Counted from the stretch's first letter, positions 34,699 to 44,126 are shown. The stretch: DNA of 58,841 nt from Acidocella aquatica (GCF_030160635.1 NZ_BSOS01000008.1:1-58841), one strand, 5' to 3'. The notes: generated by a model from the sequence alone, not told the origin. A program made the numbers and translations.

Positions 34699-36300
34699 TC
34701 ATTTGTGGTTGCGCAACTCCACGCGCATGACCTTGCCGGCTGCATTCCTTGGTAGTTCGGTGCGAAATTCCACGCTGCGGGGCACCTTGAAATTCGCCAT
34801 GTTTTCCCGCGCCCAGGCGATGATCTCCGCCGCGCCGGCCTGCTGGCCGGGGCGCAGCACCAGGAAGGCCTTGCCGACCTCGCCCAGCCGTTCATCGGGA
34901 ATGCTGATGACCGCGGCCATTTCCACTTTCGGATGCTCGCAGAGAATTTTCTCGATCTCCGCTGGATAGCAGTTGAAGCCGCCAGTGATAAACATGTCTT
35001 TCTTGCGGTCGGTGATGCGCAGATAGTGGCGTTCGTCCAGTGTACCGATATCGCCGGTATGCAGCCAGCCATCCTTGTCGATCGCCTCCTCCGTGGCTGC
35101 GGGGTCATCCAGATAACCGCGCATCACGCCATAGCCGCGCACCAAGATCTCGCCCGCTACACCGGCGGGGAGCGTGTTGCCCTTATCATCCACGCATTTA
35201 ATCTCGATGCCCGGCACGGCACTGCCGCAACTGCCCGCCACTGTCTCAACCGGGTCGCCCTCGCGGGTCATGGCGATGACGCCGCATTCCGTCATGCCAT
35301 AGCCGCTGAAGATGGTCTCGATGCCAAGTTCCCCATGCATGCGCTCGATCAGCACCGGCGGCACCACGGCCGCCCCCGTGACAGCGACGCGCAGCGATGA
35401 AAGATCAAGCCCGTTCTGGGCTTTTTCGGCAAGTAATGTCTGATAGATGGTCGGCGGCCCGGGCAGGAAGCTGATCTTCTGCTCCAGGATCAGGCGCGCG
35501 GCCTGGGCGGGCTCGTAAACCGGCATCGGCACGACAGTGGCGCCGCGCAGCAAGGCGGACACCCAGCCGGCCTTGTAGCCGAATGTATGGAAGAACGGAT
35601 TGACGATGAGAAAACGGTCGCCCGCGCGCAGAGTCATCAGTTTTGCCCAGCCATGGAACAGGGAGATGACCTGATAATGCGTGGTGAGCACGCCCTTCGG
35701 TGCGCCGGTGGTACCTGAGGTAAAGAGAATATCGCAGATACCATCGGGAGAAACCGCGTTCAGCGCGGCATCCACGGCCTGGGGTGGAATATTGGCGCCA
35801 CCGGCGATGAAGTGATCCCATCCGCCGGGCCGCGCGCCCCCGAAGATGATACGCCGCCGCAGGCCGGGCAGTGCCTCGTCCTGCAGCAGCGCCTCATAAT
35901 CGGTGCCGAGGAATTTGCTGGTCATGCACAGCATCACCGCATGGGCGCGGCGGAGGATATCGCTGGCTTCGCGGCCCTTATAGCGCGTGTTCAGCGGCAC
36001 GATGCGCGCGCCGCAAATCTGCGCGCCCAGTGTGGCAAGTATCCATTCCCGGCAATTGGGCGCCCAGATGCCCACCGTCTCGCCCGCCTTCAGCCCGGCT
36101 GCGAGGAAGGCGGCGGCGGCGGCACGGGCGCGGGCCCAGAGTTCGGTGAAGCTCCATGTCTCGCCATTTTCGATGACGGCGGGGGCGTCACGGAAAATCA
36201 TGGCTGCGGCTTCGATGGCGGCGGGAATGGTGATCGGCCGGGTGAGGCGTTCTTCCAGGTCCGGGAACGAGATTTGCTCAGGCGCGAAGGCGAGTTTCAT
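34699..36300 (-). CDS. fadD3: FadD3-like HIP-CoA ligase
   Basis: Adenylate-forming CoA ligase of 533 residues. FTSGTTGAPKG is the phosphate-binding loop. NPFFHTFGYKAGW, FLPGPPTIYQTLL, VTGAAVVPPVLIERM and LPRNAAGKV closely resemble mycobacterial FadD3, which activates the C/D-ring propanoate (HIP) left after ring A/B removal. The start is the ATG at 36300 (MKLAFAPEQ). It lies 10 bp downstream of the thiolase gene in the operon. This is one of the most diagnostic genes for the steroid assignment. Confidence 0.88.
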   Translation of the reverse strand: MKLAFAPEQISFPDLEERLTRPITIPAAIEAAAMIFRDAPAVIENGETWSFTELWARARAAAAAFLAAGLKAGETVGIWAPNCREWILATLGAQICGARIVPLNTRYKGREASDILRRAHAVMLCMTSKFLGTDYEALLQDEALPGLRRRIIFGGARPGGWDHFIAGGANIPPQAVDAALNAVSPDGICDILFTSGTTGAPKGVLTTHYQVISLFHGWAKLMTLRAGDRFLIVNPFFHTFGYKAGWVSALLRGATVVPMPVYEPAQAARLILEQKISFLPGPPTIYQTLLAEKAQNGLDLSSLRVAVTGAAVVPPVLIERMHGELGIETIFSGYGMTECGVIAMTREGDPVETVAGSCGSAVPGIEIKCVDDKGNTLPAGVAGEILVRGYGVMRGYLDDPAATEEAIDKDGWLHTGDIGTLDERHYLRITDRKKDMFITGGFNCYPAEIEKILCEHPKVEMAAVISIPDERLGEVGKAFLVLRPGQQAGAAEIIAWARENMANFKVPRSVEFRTELPRNAAGKVMRVELRNHK

Positions 36301-36310
36301 GCCAGGAGAC

Positions 36311-37513
36311 CTAGAAAATCTCGAACAGACCGGCGGCGCCTTGGCCGCCACCGATGCACATCGTAACGACGCCGTATTTCACGCCGCGCCGCTTGCCCTC
36401 GTAAAGCAAATGCATCGCCAGGCGCGCGCCGGTCATGCCGAAAGGATGGCCAACGGCAATCGCGCCGCCATCAACATTGAATGTTTCCGGATCGATGCCC
36501 AGCGTGTCGCGGCAATAGAGCGCCTGGGAGGCGAAGGCCTCATTCAGCTCCCAGATGCCGATGTCGCTGACCTTCAGCCCGGCGCGGGCGAGCAGCCTGG
36601 GCACTGCGAAGACCGGGCCGATGCCCATTTCCTCCGGCGCGCAACCCGCCACGGCGAAGCCGCGCAGGGCGCCCAGTGGGGTCAGGCCTTGCTGCTCCGC
36701 GAGTTTGGCGTCAATCAGCAGCAATGCGGCGGCGCCGTCGGAAAGCTGGGAGGCGTTGCCGGCGGTGATGTTCGAGCCTTCCTTGATGATTTCGCCATCC
36801 TGGAATAACGGCTTCAGGGCCTTTAGCGCTTCCAGCGTGGTGCTCGCGCGCGGGCCTTCATCGCTGGTCAGTGTAACCTCTTTGTAGGTGACTTCGCCGG
36901 TCTCCTTGCTGGTCACCGCCATGCGCGTTTGCAGCGGCGCGAGCTCCTTGTCGAAACGTCCGGCCGCCTGCGCCGCGGCGACGCGCTGCTGGGAGAGAAA
37001 GCTGAACTCATCCTGCGCGTCGCGGGAAATCTTGTAGCGATCAGCGACGATTTCCGCCGTTTCGATCATCTGCATCCACATATGGGGCATATGGTCCAGC
37101 ACGCTTTGCGAACGGGCGCGGTAGCTGTTCTTATGCTTGGTCTGGGTGAGGGAGATGTTTTCCACGCCGCCGGCGATGATTGCGTCCATGCCATCAACCG
37201 CAATCTGCTTGGCGCCGGTGGCGATGGCCATCAGTCCCGAGCCGCATTGCCGGTCGATGGTGGTGCCGGCGATGCTTTGCGGCAGACCGGCGGCGGCGAC
37301 CGTGAGGCGTCCGATATTGTAGCTCTGATTGCCCTGCTGCGAGGCGCAGCCGAGCAGAATGTCTTCCACCAAAGCCGGGTCGATGCCCGCGCGGCGTACC
37401 ACCTCGGCGGCGACGTGGCCGGCGAGCGCCGCGGCCTCGGTATCGTTATAGGCACCGCGATAGGCTTTGCCGATGGGGGTGCGGGCGGCGGCGGCGATGA
37501 TGGCTTCACGCAT
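36311..37513 (-). CDS. Thiolase family protein (second thiolase)
   Basis: Acetyl-CoA C-acyltransferase of 400 residues. Catalytic Cys90 is in DRQCGSGLM, His in [10 protein letters not shown] and the second Cys in [10 protein letters not shown]. It is less like FadA6 than the thiolase at 29.0 kb and more like general FadA-type enzymes. It could perform beta-oxidation cleavage of the HIP propanoyl side chain; this is inference. It lies between the MaoC and fadD3 genes with gaps of 3 and 10 bp. Confidence 0.85.
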   Translation of the reverse strand: MREAIIAAAARTPIGKAYRGAYNDTEAAALAGHVAAEVVRRAGIDPALVEDILLGCASQQGNQSYNIGRLTVAAAGLPQSIAGTTIDRQCGSGLMAIATGAKQIAVDGMDAIIAGGVENISLTQTKHKNSYRARSQSVLDHMPHMWMQMIETAEIVADRYKISRDAQDEFSFLSQQRVAAAQAAGRFDKELAPLQTRMAVTSKETGEVTYKEVTLTSDEGPRASTTLEALKALKPLFQDGEIIKEGSNITAGNASQLSDGAAALLLIDAKLAEQQGLTPLGALRGFAVAGCAPEEMGIGPVFAVPRLLARAGLKVSDIGIWELNEAFASQALYCRDTLGIDPETFNVDGGAIAVGHPFGMTGARLAMHLLYEGKRRGVKYGVVTMCIGGGQGAAGLFEIF

Positions 37514-37516
37514 GGC

Positions 37517-37978
37517 TCAGGGCTCCGAAAAATAGCGGCTGATGGTATCGGCGATGCAGGCGGGTTTTTGCGCTCCTTCAATTTCGACGGTGACGCGCAC
37601 AATGGATTGAATGGCGCCTTTCATCTCCTCAACCGTCAAAATTTCCCCAACGCCACGCAGGCGCGCGCCGCAGGGAACGGGGGCGAGAAAACGCACGCGG
37701 TCCAGCCCGATATTCACCCCGGACGAGAAATTCCGCACCTCCACCATCTCGGGCAGGAAGAGATTGACGAGGCTGAGCGTGAGATAGCCATGGGCGATGG
37801 TGGTGCCGAAGGGGCCGGTCCTGGCGCGTTCGGAATCGACGTGAATCCATTGCTTGTCGCCGGTGACTTCGGCGAACCCGTCGATGCGCTTCTGGTCGAT
37901 GGTCAGCCAATCCGTGGGACCGAGTTTCATACCCTCGGTGCCGAGCAGCACGCGGGGAGATTCGAAAATGGCCACCAT
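37517..37978 (-). CDS. MaoC-like enoyl-CoA hydratase (copy 2)
   Basis: MaoC dehydratase of 153 residues, paralogous to the gene at 23247. The hydratase motif is TGDKQWIHVD with Asp, then TTIAHGYLT with His. The start ATG at 37978 overlaps the ipdF stop by one base (TGATG), so the genes are coupled. It is expected to hydrate the enoyl-CoA made by the acyl-CoA dehydrogenases at 40.8-43.0 kb. Confidence 0.87.
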   Translation of the reverse strand: MVAIFESPRVLLGTEGMKLGPTDWLTIDQKRIDGFAEVTGDKQWIHVDSERARTGPFGTTIAHGYLTLSLVNLFLPEMVEVRNFSSGVNIGLDRVRFLAPVPCGARLRGVGEILTVEEMKGAIQSIVRVTVEIEGAQKPACIADTISRYFSEP

Positions 37979-38754
37979 CACGCCCTCTGGCTCGAACAGG
38001 AGACGACCTCGCCGGTCATGTAGCTGGAGAGATCGGAGGCGAGGAACATCATCACATTCGCCACCTCCCACACTTCCGCCGGGCGGCCGAAGGCTTCACG
38101 CTTCACGAGTTCGGCCAGCACCTCCCCGGTGGTGACCTTGGCAAGGAACGGGTGCATGGCGAGGCTGGGGCTGACGGCATTGATGCGCACGCCATGCTCG
38201 GCGGCCTCGGCAGCCGCGCAACGCGTGAAGGCCATGACGCCCGCCTTGGCGGCGGCGTAATGGGCCTGGCCCTTTTGCGCGCGCCAGCCCAGCACCGAGG
38301 CGTTATTGACCATGACGCCGGATTTGGCCGCGTACATGGCGGGCAGAAAGGCGCGGGTCATGCGAAAGAGCGAGGTGAGGGTGACATCCAGCACTCTGCT
38401 CCATTGCTCGTCGGTCATCTCGGTGATGGGCACCTCGCCGCCCAGCCCGGCATTGTTGATCAGCACATCCACGCGCCCGAATTTTTCCAAGGCCACGTCA
38501 CGCAGATTTTGTACCTGCGCTTCGTTTGTCACGTCGCATACGCACACATCCGGACGGGTGCCGAGCTTTTCGCCAATGCGGTCAGCGGATTCGTTCAACC
38601 GGCGTTCATGGAAGTCGCTGAGCAGCACCCTCGCTCCTTCCTCGGCGGCGCGTTGCGCGGCGGAAAAGCCGATGCCGGTTCCGGCGGCGGCGGTGACCAC
38701 GACGGTCTTGCCATTCAGCAGGCCGCGCGGTTCAGGATAGGCGGGAATGGCCAT
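37978..38754 (-). CDS. ipdF: IpdF-like SDR (5-OH-HIP-CoA dehydrogenase)
   Basis: SDR of 258 residues. RGLLNGKTVVVTAAAGTGIG, NNAGLGGEVPI and VNNASVLGWRAQKGQAHYAA match mycobacterial IpdF, which interconverts the 5-hydroxy and 5-keto group of the C/D-ring CoA ester. The cofactor loop reads TAAAGTGIG, with an inserted residue compared with TGxxxGIG as also in IpdF. Catalytic Ser, Tyr and Lys are present (NNAS and YAAAK). The C-terminus is Cys-containing and lacks the usual DGG. It sits in an operon between an SDR and maoC. Confidence 0.88.
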   Translation of the reverse strand: MAIPAYPEPRGLLNGKTVVVTAAAGTGIGFSAAQRAAEEGARVLLSDFHERRLNESADRIGEKLGTRPDVCVCDVTNEAQVQNLRDVALEKFGRVDVLINNAGLGGEVPITEMTDEQWSRVLDVTLTSLFRMTRAFLPAMYAAKSGVMVNNASVLGWRAQKGQAHYAAAKAGVMAFTRCAAAEAAEHGVRINAVSPSLAMHPFLAKVTTGEVLAELVKREAFGRPAEVWEVANVMMFLASDLSSYMTGEVVSCSSQRA

Positions 38755-38758
38755 GGTG

Positions 38759-39661
38759 CTATGTCCCGTAAACCGGCTTGGCCGGATGGCGGGAGGCCAG
38801 CAGTTTTTCCACCACCGGAGTCAACTCGGATGCTTGCCAGCGGGTCCCCTTGTCCTCGGCTGGGCCGTCCGTCCAGCCTTGGGAGAGGAAGATTTTTCCA
38901 CCCTTCAACTCAAACACCTGGCCGGTGACGAAGGCTGATTGCACGCTGCACAGCCAGGCCACGAGAGGTGCTGTGTTCTCCGGCGCGAACACGTCGAACG
39001 CGCCCTCTTTGGCGGCCATTTCGAAGCCACCGGTCGCGGTCATGCGGGTGCGGGCATTGGGAGCCAGGGCGTTGGCGGTGATGCCGTAGCGCTTCAGCTC
39101 CGCTGCCTGCACCAGGGTGAGGCTGGCGATGCCGCCCTTGGCGGTGGAATAGGCGCTCTGGCCCATGGAGCCTTGCAGCCCGGCGCCCGAGGAGGTGTTG
39201 ATGATGCGGGCATCGACAGGTCTGCCCGCCTTCTGCTGGCCGCGCCAGTAATCCACCGCGTGGCGGGAGGTGCAGAAGTGCCCGCGTAGATGCACGCGCA
39301 GCACCGCATCCCATTCCTCCGGCGCGCAGGAGACGAACATGCGGTCCCGCACGAAACCGGCGTTATTCACCACGGCGTGCAGATCGCCAAAGGTATCCAG
39401 AGCGGTTTTCACGATTCGCCCGCCGGCTTGCCAATCCGCCACGTCGTCGTTGTTGGCCACGGCCTCGCCGCCCAGCGCCTTGATCTCATCCACCACCTTC
39501 CCGGCGGCGCCTTTGGTGGCGTCTGTCTCGCCATGGGTGCCGACACCGAGATCATTCACCACAACCTTCGCACCTTCCGCCGCCAGGCCCAGCGCATAGA
39601 CACGGCCCAGACCATTGCCGGCGCCGGTCACAATCACCACGCGGCCTTTGCAAATTCCCAT
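38759..39661 (-). CDS. SDR family oxidoreductase, multifunctional beta-oxidation type
   Basis: SDR of 300 residues with the start MGICKGRVVIVTGAGNGLGR and VVVNDLGVG, a pattern shared by 17beta-HSD4-like hydroxyacyl-CoA dehydrogenases and the mycobacterial KstR2-regulon SDR Rv3548c. NNAG is intact; the catalytic residues are in NTSSGAG and YSTAK. It probably oxidises a 3-hydroxyacyl-CoA in side-chain or C/D-ring beta-oxidation. The gap to ipdF is 4 bp and to the NTF2-like gene 1 bp, so all belong to one operon. Confidence 0.84.
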   Translation of the reverse strand: MGICKGRVVIVTGAGNGLGRVYALGLAAEGAKVVVNDLGVGTHGETDATKGAAGKVVDEIKALGGEAVANNDDVADWQAGGRIVKTALDTFGDLHAVVNNAGFVRDRMFVSCAPEEWDAVLRVHLRGHFCTSRHAVDYWRGQQKAGRPVDARIINTSSGAGLQGSMGQSAYSTAKGGIASLTLVQAAELKRYGITANALAPNARTRMTATGGFEMAAKEGAFDVFAPENTAPLVAWLCSVQSAFVTGQVFELKGGKIFLSQGWTDGPAEDKGTRWQASELTPVVEKLLASRHPAKPVYGT

Positions 39662-39662
39662 C

Positions 39663-40115
39663 TCAGCCGTCCTTGTCCATTAGTTGTTTTTTCAGATGCG
39701 CGCTCGTATCCCCCGTGAAGTCGACACGCGCATACAGGCGCTCGGTAAAGCGCCACTCGCCGTCCATGTGCTGGAACTTATCTTCATAGCGCCCGGTGGC
39801 GACGATCTGCAGCGCGTAAGCCTCCGTTGCCTGCAGCACGGTCCATTGCGAGCGGCAGCTTGCCGCGTTGCCGTCTGGTGCCAGTGTGATGATCGGGTTG
39901 GTTGTCAGATGCCTGGTGCGGGGCGAGCCGCCGGCATACAGTTGCACCCAGCCGCGCCAGAGTTCGGCGATGGCTTCCTCGCCCGCAATGCGCTGCCCGC
40001 CGATGACGAGCGCGCCATGGTTGAACAGCCGCGCGGCGCCGGGGAAGTCACCGGCGTCGAACAACTCCGCGTAGGTATAAAGCAAATTCGGGATGGCGAT
40101 GGCTGCGTTGTTCAT
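39663..40115 (-). CDS. NTF2/SnoaL-like protein (copy 2)
   Basis: Small cone-fold SnoaL-like protein of 150 residues with the helical N-terminus NLLYTYAELFDAGDFPGAARLF and TERLYARVDF. Starting at the ATG at 40115 it overlaps the upstream gene by ATGA; the longer frame covers the C-terminus of that gene. It is a counterpart of the 217-residue NTF2-like gene at 23737. Possible roles are isomerase or lyase, but no catalytic residues can be confirmed. Confidence 0.72.
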   Translation of the reverse strand: MNNAAIAIPNLLYTYAELFDAGDFPGAARLFNHGALVIGGQRIAGEEAIAELWRGWVQLYAGGSPRTRHLTTNPIITLAPDGNAASCRSQWTVLQATEAYALQIVATGRYEDKFQHMDGEWRFTERLYARVDFTGDTSAHLKKQLMDKDG

Positions 40116-40762
40116 GACGGCTGCTCCCCGGACTGGGCCGCGGCGCGGCGCTCGCGCGCACGCGCGGCAGGGCCGTGCAGACGCACCGGAATGGCGTTGG
40201 AGCGCATGCGCGCCCGGTCTGGTTCGGCCTGCGGCAAGGGAGACACTTCCACGCAACCCAGCAACATTTCATGCGCCAAGCGTTGATATTCGCCATCGCC
40301 GTCATTGCGCCAGGTGATCTGCCAGGGCTCGAATTGTTTGATGATGCGGGCGGGGTTTCCGGCGACGAGGCTGCGCGGCGGCACGATGACATCGTTCTTC
40401 ACCAGCGCCAGCGCCGCCACCAGCGATTCCGCGCCGATCACCGCATGGTCGAGCACCACGGCGGAGATGCCGATGAGCGCATTCTCCTCCACCACGCAGC
40501 CATGCAGCACGGCACAATGCCCCACGGTGGCACCGCGCTTGACGATGCAGTCAGCCCCCGGCGAGGAATGCAAAGCGCAGTTATCCTGGATGGAGCTGTC
40601 ACCTTCCACGATGATGCGCCCGAAATCCCCGCGCAGCGAGGCGCCAGGGGCGATGAAGCAGCCGGGGCCGATGATCACGTCGCCGATCAATGCCGCCAGC
40701 GGATGCACGAAACTACTGGGGTGCACGACCGGAACCAGGCCCTGGAAGCTATAGCAGGGCAT
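40112..40762 (-). CDS. Gamma-carbonic anhydrase-like hexapeptide protein (PaaY-like)
   Basis: Left-handed beta-helix protein of 216 residues built on hexapeptide repeats. The three zinc ligands expected for the gamma-carbonic anhydrase family are His65, His82 and His87 (GHCAVLHG). PaaY relatives in phenylacetate clusters act as thioesterases that recover CoA, and this role fits a CoA-dependent ring pathway, by inference. The C-terminal 35 residues are Arg/Ala-rich and outside the fold. The start is the ATG at 40762 with AGGAG just before the dehydrogenase stop codon. Confidence 0.78.
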   Translation of the reverse strand: MPCYSFQGLVPVVHPSSFVHPLAALIGDVIIGPGCFIAPGASLRGDFGRIIVEGDSSIQDNCALHSSPGADCIVKRGATVGHCAVLHGCVVEENALIGISAVVLDHAVIGAESLVAALALVKNDVIVPPRSLVAGNPARIIKQFEPWQITWRNDGDGEYQRLAHEMLLGCVEVSPLPQAEPDRARMRSNAIPVRLHGPAARARERRAAAQSGEQPS

Positions 40763-40763
40763 C

Positions 40764-41792
40764 TTACACTCCTGCCCTGGCGAAACCATATTCCGGCCCA
40801 GCGGGCGCCTCGCGCAGCCGTGTCAGGACACGGTTACGATGGAAGCCGGGCCCGCCCCAGGTTGCGCTCAGCGCCAGGGCGCGCTTGAGCAGGAAATGCA
40901 CATCGACCTCCCAGGAATAACCCATGGCGCCATGCACCTGCAGCGAGGCGCGGGTGGCGAGATCGGCCGCTTCGGCCGCTATGATTTTCGCGTGGCTGAT
41001 ACGTGCGCGGGAGAAAAGATCGCGCTGGGCACAGCTCGCGGCGGCGGCGTGGATTACCGGCTTGGCGAATTGCACCGCTACCTGTGCGTTGGCGAGAAGG
41101 TGTTTCACCGCTTGATAGCTGCCGATGGGTTTGCCGAACTGTTCGCGGGTTTTGGCGTATTCCACCGCGATATCGATGGCGCGCTGGGCAATCCCCGTGC
41201 ATTGCGCCGCCGCGAACAAGGCGCCGCGGTCCAGCGCATCCCGCCAGAGAGCGGCATCGCGCGAGAGCGGTGTACCGCTCGGTTCCCATTCCACCTTGAA
41301 CAGACGCCGGAATGGGTCGAGGCTTTGCTGCCTTGTGAGTTTCACCTCGCCGGGATGACGCAGATAGGTCGCCCCCTGATGTTCCAACAGCAGGGCGGCG
41401 GCGGTGTCGGCATCCGCGACGTAGGGATTGATGGCGGGGCCGATGGCGAGGCTTCGCGCGGTGTTGGAAAGAAGCTCGTGAGACGGGTTAATGGCGGCGA
41501 GCAGGGGGGCCGCGATGCCAGCGCTCTCCACGAGCGGTTCTGGCAGCCAGGCATATCCAGCCGCCTCGGCGGTCAGCGCGAAATCGACCTCGCCCAGGCC
41601 CAAGCCGCCCGCCATTTCGGGCAACAGGATCATTGTGAGGCCGGTTTCCGCGATGGTGGACCAACGTGCCTCGTCGCGCGCCTCCTCCTTGGCCAGCATG
41701 GCGCGCAGCTGCGCGGAGGAGGCGGTAGCGGCGAAAAGCTTGCGGGCCGTCTCGGCCATCATCAGCTGGTCGTCGGTGAAGCGGAAATCCAT
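40764..41792 (-). CDS. Acyl-CoA dehydrogenase family protein, short subunit (pair 2)
   Basis: Acyl-CoA dehydrogenase of 342 residues. DFRFTDDQLMMAETARKLF opens the helical domain, and VHGAMGYSWEVDVHFLLKRA closes it. It lies next to a 385-residue homologue 12 bp upstream, giving a short/long pair as at 21.0-23.2 kb. The pair corresponds in position to the FadE subunits that act on HIP-CoA derivatives in mycobacteria. An alpha2beta2 complex is expected. Confidence 0.85.
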   Translation of the reverse strand: MDFRFTDDQLMMAETARKLFAATASSAQLRAMLAKEEARDEARWSTIAETGLTMILLPEMAGGLGLGEVDFALTAEAAGYAWLPEPLVESAGIAAPLLAAINPSHELLSNTARSLAIGPAINPYVADADTAAALLLEHQGATYLRHPGEVKLTRQQSLDPFRRLFKVEWEPSGTPLSRDAALWRDALDRGALFAAAQCTGIAQRAIDIAVEYAKTREQFGKPIGSYQAVKHLLANAQVAVQFAKPVIHAAAASCAQRDLFSRARISHAKIIAAEAADLATRASLQVHGAMGYSWEVDVHFLLKRALALSATWGGPGFHRNRVLTRLREAPAGPEYGFARAGV

Positions 41793-41804
41793 GGCCGGCC
41801 TCTT

Positions 41805-42962
41805 CTAACGTGGCAGGCCGAGCATGCGCTCGGCGATGATGTTGCGCTGGATCTCGTTGGAGCCCGCATAAATCGGCCCGGCGAGGGAGAAGATATAGCC
41901 ATCCAGCCAATCATGGTCCCGCGCGGCCTCTGCCGCCGCCGATGTCAGCTCCGCCCTGGCGCCGAGCAAGGCGAGTGCCGTACGGTGCAGATGAATGTCC
42001 AGCTCCGACCAGAATATCTTGTTGGTACTGGCCTCGGGGCCGATCTTGCCGCCCGAGAGTAGCCGCGAGCTCATGGCATAGATTGTGAGCATATAGGCTT
42101 CTGCGTTCATCCAGGCCCGCGCCACCTCCAGACCCAGCGCCGGATCGGCATCATTGCCTTGAGCGTGGTAATGTGCTGCGAGCTTGGCGGCAGCCTGTTG
42201 ATAGCGAGCGGGGGAGCGCAGCAACAGCCCGCGCTCAAACCCGGCGGTGGCCATGCAGATATGCCAGCCCTGGCCGTCATCTCCCAAACGGTTGAAGGCG
42301 GGGACACGGACATTCTCAAGGAAGAGTTCTGCGAAGCCGATATGTCCGTCCATCTTGCGGATGGGATTGACCGTGACGCCCGGGGCGTTCAGCGGGAAGA
42401 ACACCAGCGACATGCCCTTGTGCCGCTCGCTGCCCGGTGTGCGGAACAGGCCGAAGCCCCAGTCCGCGAAGGCGGCGCGGGAGGACCAGATCTTGTGGCC
42501 GTTCAGGACCAGTTGATCGCCATCCTGGATTACGGTTGCGCGGATATGGGCGAGGTCGGAGCCTGCCTGAGGTTCCGACCAGGCTTGCGCCCAGATTTCC
42601 TCGCCAGAGGCCATGGGGGGAAGAAACCGCGCCTTCTGCTCAGCCGTGCCGAATTCCATCAGCGTCGGCGCCAGCAGGCAGATGCCGTTCTGGTTCACCC
42701 GCCCCGGCGCCGCCACGCGATAATATTCTTCCTCGAAGATCAGCCACTCGATGAGGTCGAGCCCGCGCCCGCCATATTCCTCCGGCCAGCTTACCACGCT
42801 CCAGCCGCCTTGATGCATGGTGCGCTCCCATGCGCGATGCGCTTCGAACCCTTCGCGCGTCGCGTCGAAATGTGGCAGTGGGGCAGCGGGCACATGCGCG
42901 GTGAGCCAGGCTCTGGCTTCGAGCCGGAAGTTTTGTTGCGCTTTGGTGTAGTTCAAATCCAT
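41805..42962 (-). CDS. Acyl-CoA dehydrogenase, long subunit (pair 2)
   Basis: Acyl-CoA dehydrogenase of 385 residues. WSEPQAGSDLAHIRAT is the FAD-contact segment, and the C-terminal IYAGSNEIQRNIIAERMLGLP is complete. It is the longer member of the second pair and probably carries most of the FAD site. It is followed by the short subunit and preceded by hsaC after 70 bp. It would dehydrogenate a C/D-ring propanoyl-CoA or ring-opened intermediate. Confidence 0.86.
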   Translation of the reverse strand: MDLNYTKAQQNFRLEARAWLTAHVPAAPLPHFDATREGFEAHRAWERTMHQGGWSVVSWPEEYGGRGLDLIEWLIFEEEYYRVAAPGRVNQNGICLLAPTLMEFGTAEQKARFLPPMASGEEIWAQAWSEPQAGSDLAHIRATVIQDGDQLVLNGHKIWSSRAAFADWGFGLFRTPGSERHKGMSLVFFPLNAPGVTVNPIRKMDGHIGFAELFLENVRVPAFNRLGDDGQGWHICMATAGFERGLLLRSPARYQQAAAKLAAHYHAQGNDADPALGLEVARAWMNAEAYMLTIYAMSSRLLSGGKIGPEASTNKIFWSELDIHLHRTALALLGARAELTSAAAEAARDHDWLDGYIFSLAGPIYAGSNEIQRNIIAERMLGLPR

Positions 42963-43032
42963 GCTGGCAAAGCCATGATGTTTCCGATGTTAATAAAAAA
43001 TGGCGGTGCTGCTCGGGCGCCGCTGTGCGGTC

Positions 43033-43944
43033 TCAGCCCTTGTGATGTGCCCAGACATGGCCCCAATCGCTTACCGCCATGCTGGTGGTGGGAACCCAGT
43101 TCGCGGGGTCGAGCTGCAACCCCTGGCAGCCGTATTCGATGTCGAAGCCGCTGGGGGAGCGGACATAGAAGGAGATCATTTTGTCGTTCACATGTTTGCC
43201 GAGCGTAGCGGAAATGTGTGCCCCATGCTTTCGTGCGCGGTCATAGGCACGGCCCACATCGTCGATGCTGTTGACTTCCAGCATGATATGCACGGCGCCG
43301 TTCGGGCTCTCCGGCAGCTCCCCCAGCGCCAGGCTATGGTGGCGTGCGTTCTGTGCATGCATGAAGGCGAAGCCAACGCCTTTATCATCCGGCCCGCCGC
43401 CGGCGAGATAGAAGCGGCCGAAATCGGCGTCGCCAAAGCCGAGGATCTCTTTGTAGAATGCGTAGGTTTCCTCGAATCTCGGGGCGGTGAGCACGACATG
43501 GCCAAGCCCCATCTCGCCATTTAGCCCGGTAACGAAACCGCTGACCCCGGAGGGCGAGGCGAAGGGCACGTAGTCCAGGAAGCGGCCATGGAACATCTCG
43601 AACGGGTGGCCTTGCGGGTCCACGGAACGGGCGAGCCTGGAGACGTGGCGGGTGCGTGCGCTCATCACATCCAGGATTTCCACGGCGTGGCCGCCGGCGC
43701 GCAGGCGTTCCAGCGCTGCGTCCATATCGTCCCCGGTCGAAAACTCCCAGCCTGGCATTACAAAGGCGTCGGTATCGCCGGTTTCCACCCAGATGCGAAA
43801 GGGGCGGTCATCGATACGGAACAGCAACACATCCGCGCGCGGGGAGGGGGCCGCCATGACACCCAGAACATCCGTTGCAAATGCCGACCAGGATGCGAGA
43901 TCCCGCGTCTTGGCGACGATGTAGCCTAAAGATGCAACCGCCAT
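43033..43944 (-). CDS. hsaC: Extradiol dioxygenase (HsaC/TesB-like)
   Basis: Two-domain type I extradiol dioxygenase of 303 residues that cleaves the catechol ring of the 3,4-dihydroxy-9,10-secosteroid. By analogy with BphC the iron ligands are His149 (GLGHV), His219 (VHIMLEV) and Glu270 (DIEYG). Second-sphere residues are His203, His251 and Tyr260 (SFYVRSPSG). The start is the ATG at 43944 with GGGAG upstream. It heads the long minus-strand operon and has a 30-bp dyad about 77 bp upstream. Confidence 0.88.
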   Translation of the reverse strand: MAVASLGYIVAKTRDLASWSAFATDVLGVMAAPSPRADVLLFRIDDRPFRIWVETGDTDAFVMPGWEFSTGDDMDAALERLRAGGHAVEILDVMSARTRHVSRLARSVDPQGHPFEMFHGRFLDYVPFASPSGVSGFVTGLNGEMGLGHVVLTAPRFEETYAFYKEILGFGDADFGRFYLAGGGPDDKGVGFAFMHAQNARHHSLALGELPESPNGAVHIMLEVNSIDDVGRAYDRARKHGAHISATLGKHVNDKMISFYVRSPSGFDIEYGCQGLQLDPANWVPTTSMAVSDWGHVWAHHKG

Positions 43945-44020
43945 GTTCTGACTACTCCCTTTATCCAATTTTTAAATGTGCGCATGTTTCTCGCGGCTTT
44001 GATTGTTGAATATAATGATT

Positions 44021-44050
44021 TGCGTTATTAATCAATTATTATAAAGCGAA
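44021..44050. promoter_or_regulatory. 30-bp dyad operator, copy 4 (weak right half)
   Basis: TGCGTT at 44021-44026 and AGCGAA at 44045-44050, spacer 18 bp, all AT-rich between. The right half departs from the consensus. A further lone TGCGTT is at 44084-44089. The site lies upstream of the hsaC-led operon. Confidence 0.45.
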
Positions 44051-44126
44051 TTAAACTAAAAATAACTGATAAAATTAATGAAATGCGTTGTTTTTGGTTT
44101 TATTATGAATTGTCTTGAGTGGGAAA

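Noticed and set aside
36929-38023. A 364-codon frame antisense to the thiolase and MaoC genes
   Set aside because: Gly/His-rich shadow of catalytic genes; no start signal and no recognisable fold.
40839-42062. A 407-codon frame antisense to the second acyl-CoA dehydrogenase pair
   Set aside because: Shadow frame; the sense strand encodes both subunits with intact FAD motifs.
42159-43208. A 349-codon frame antisense to the acyl-CoA dehydrogenase and hsaC
   Set aside because: It crosses a gene boundary on the other strand and has no motifs.
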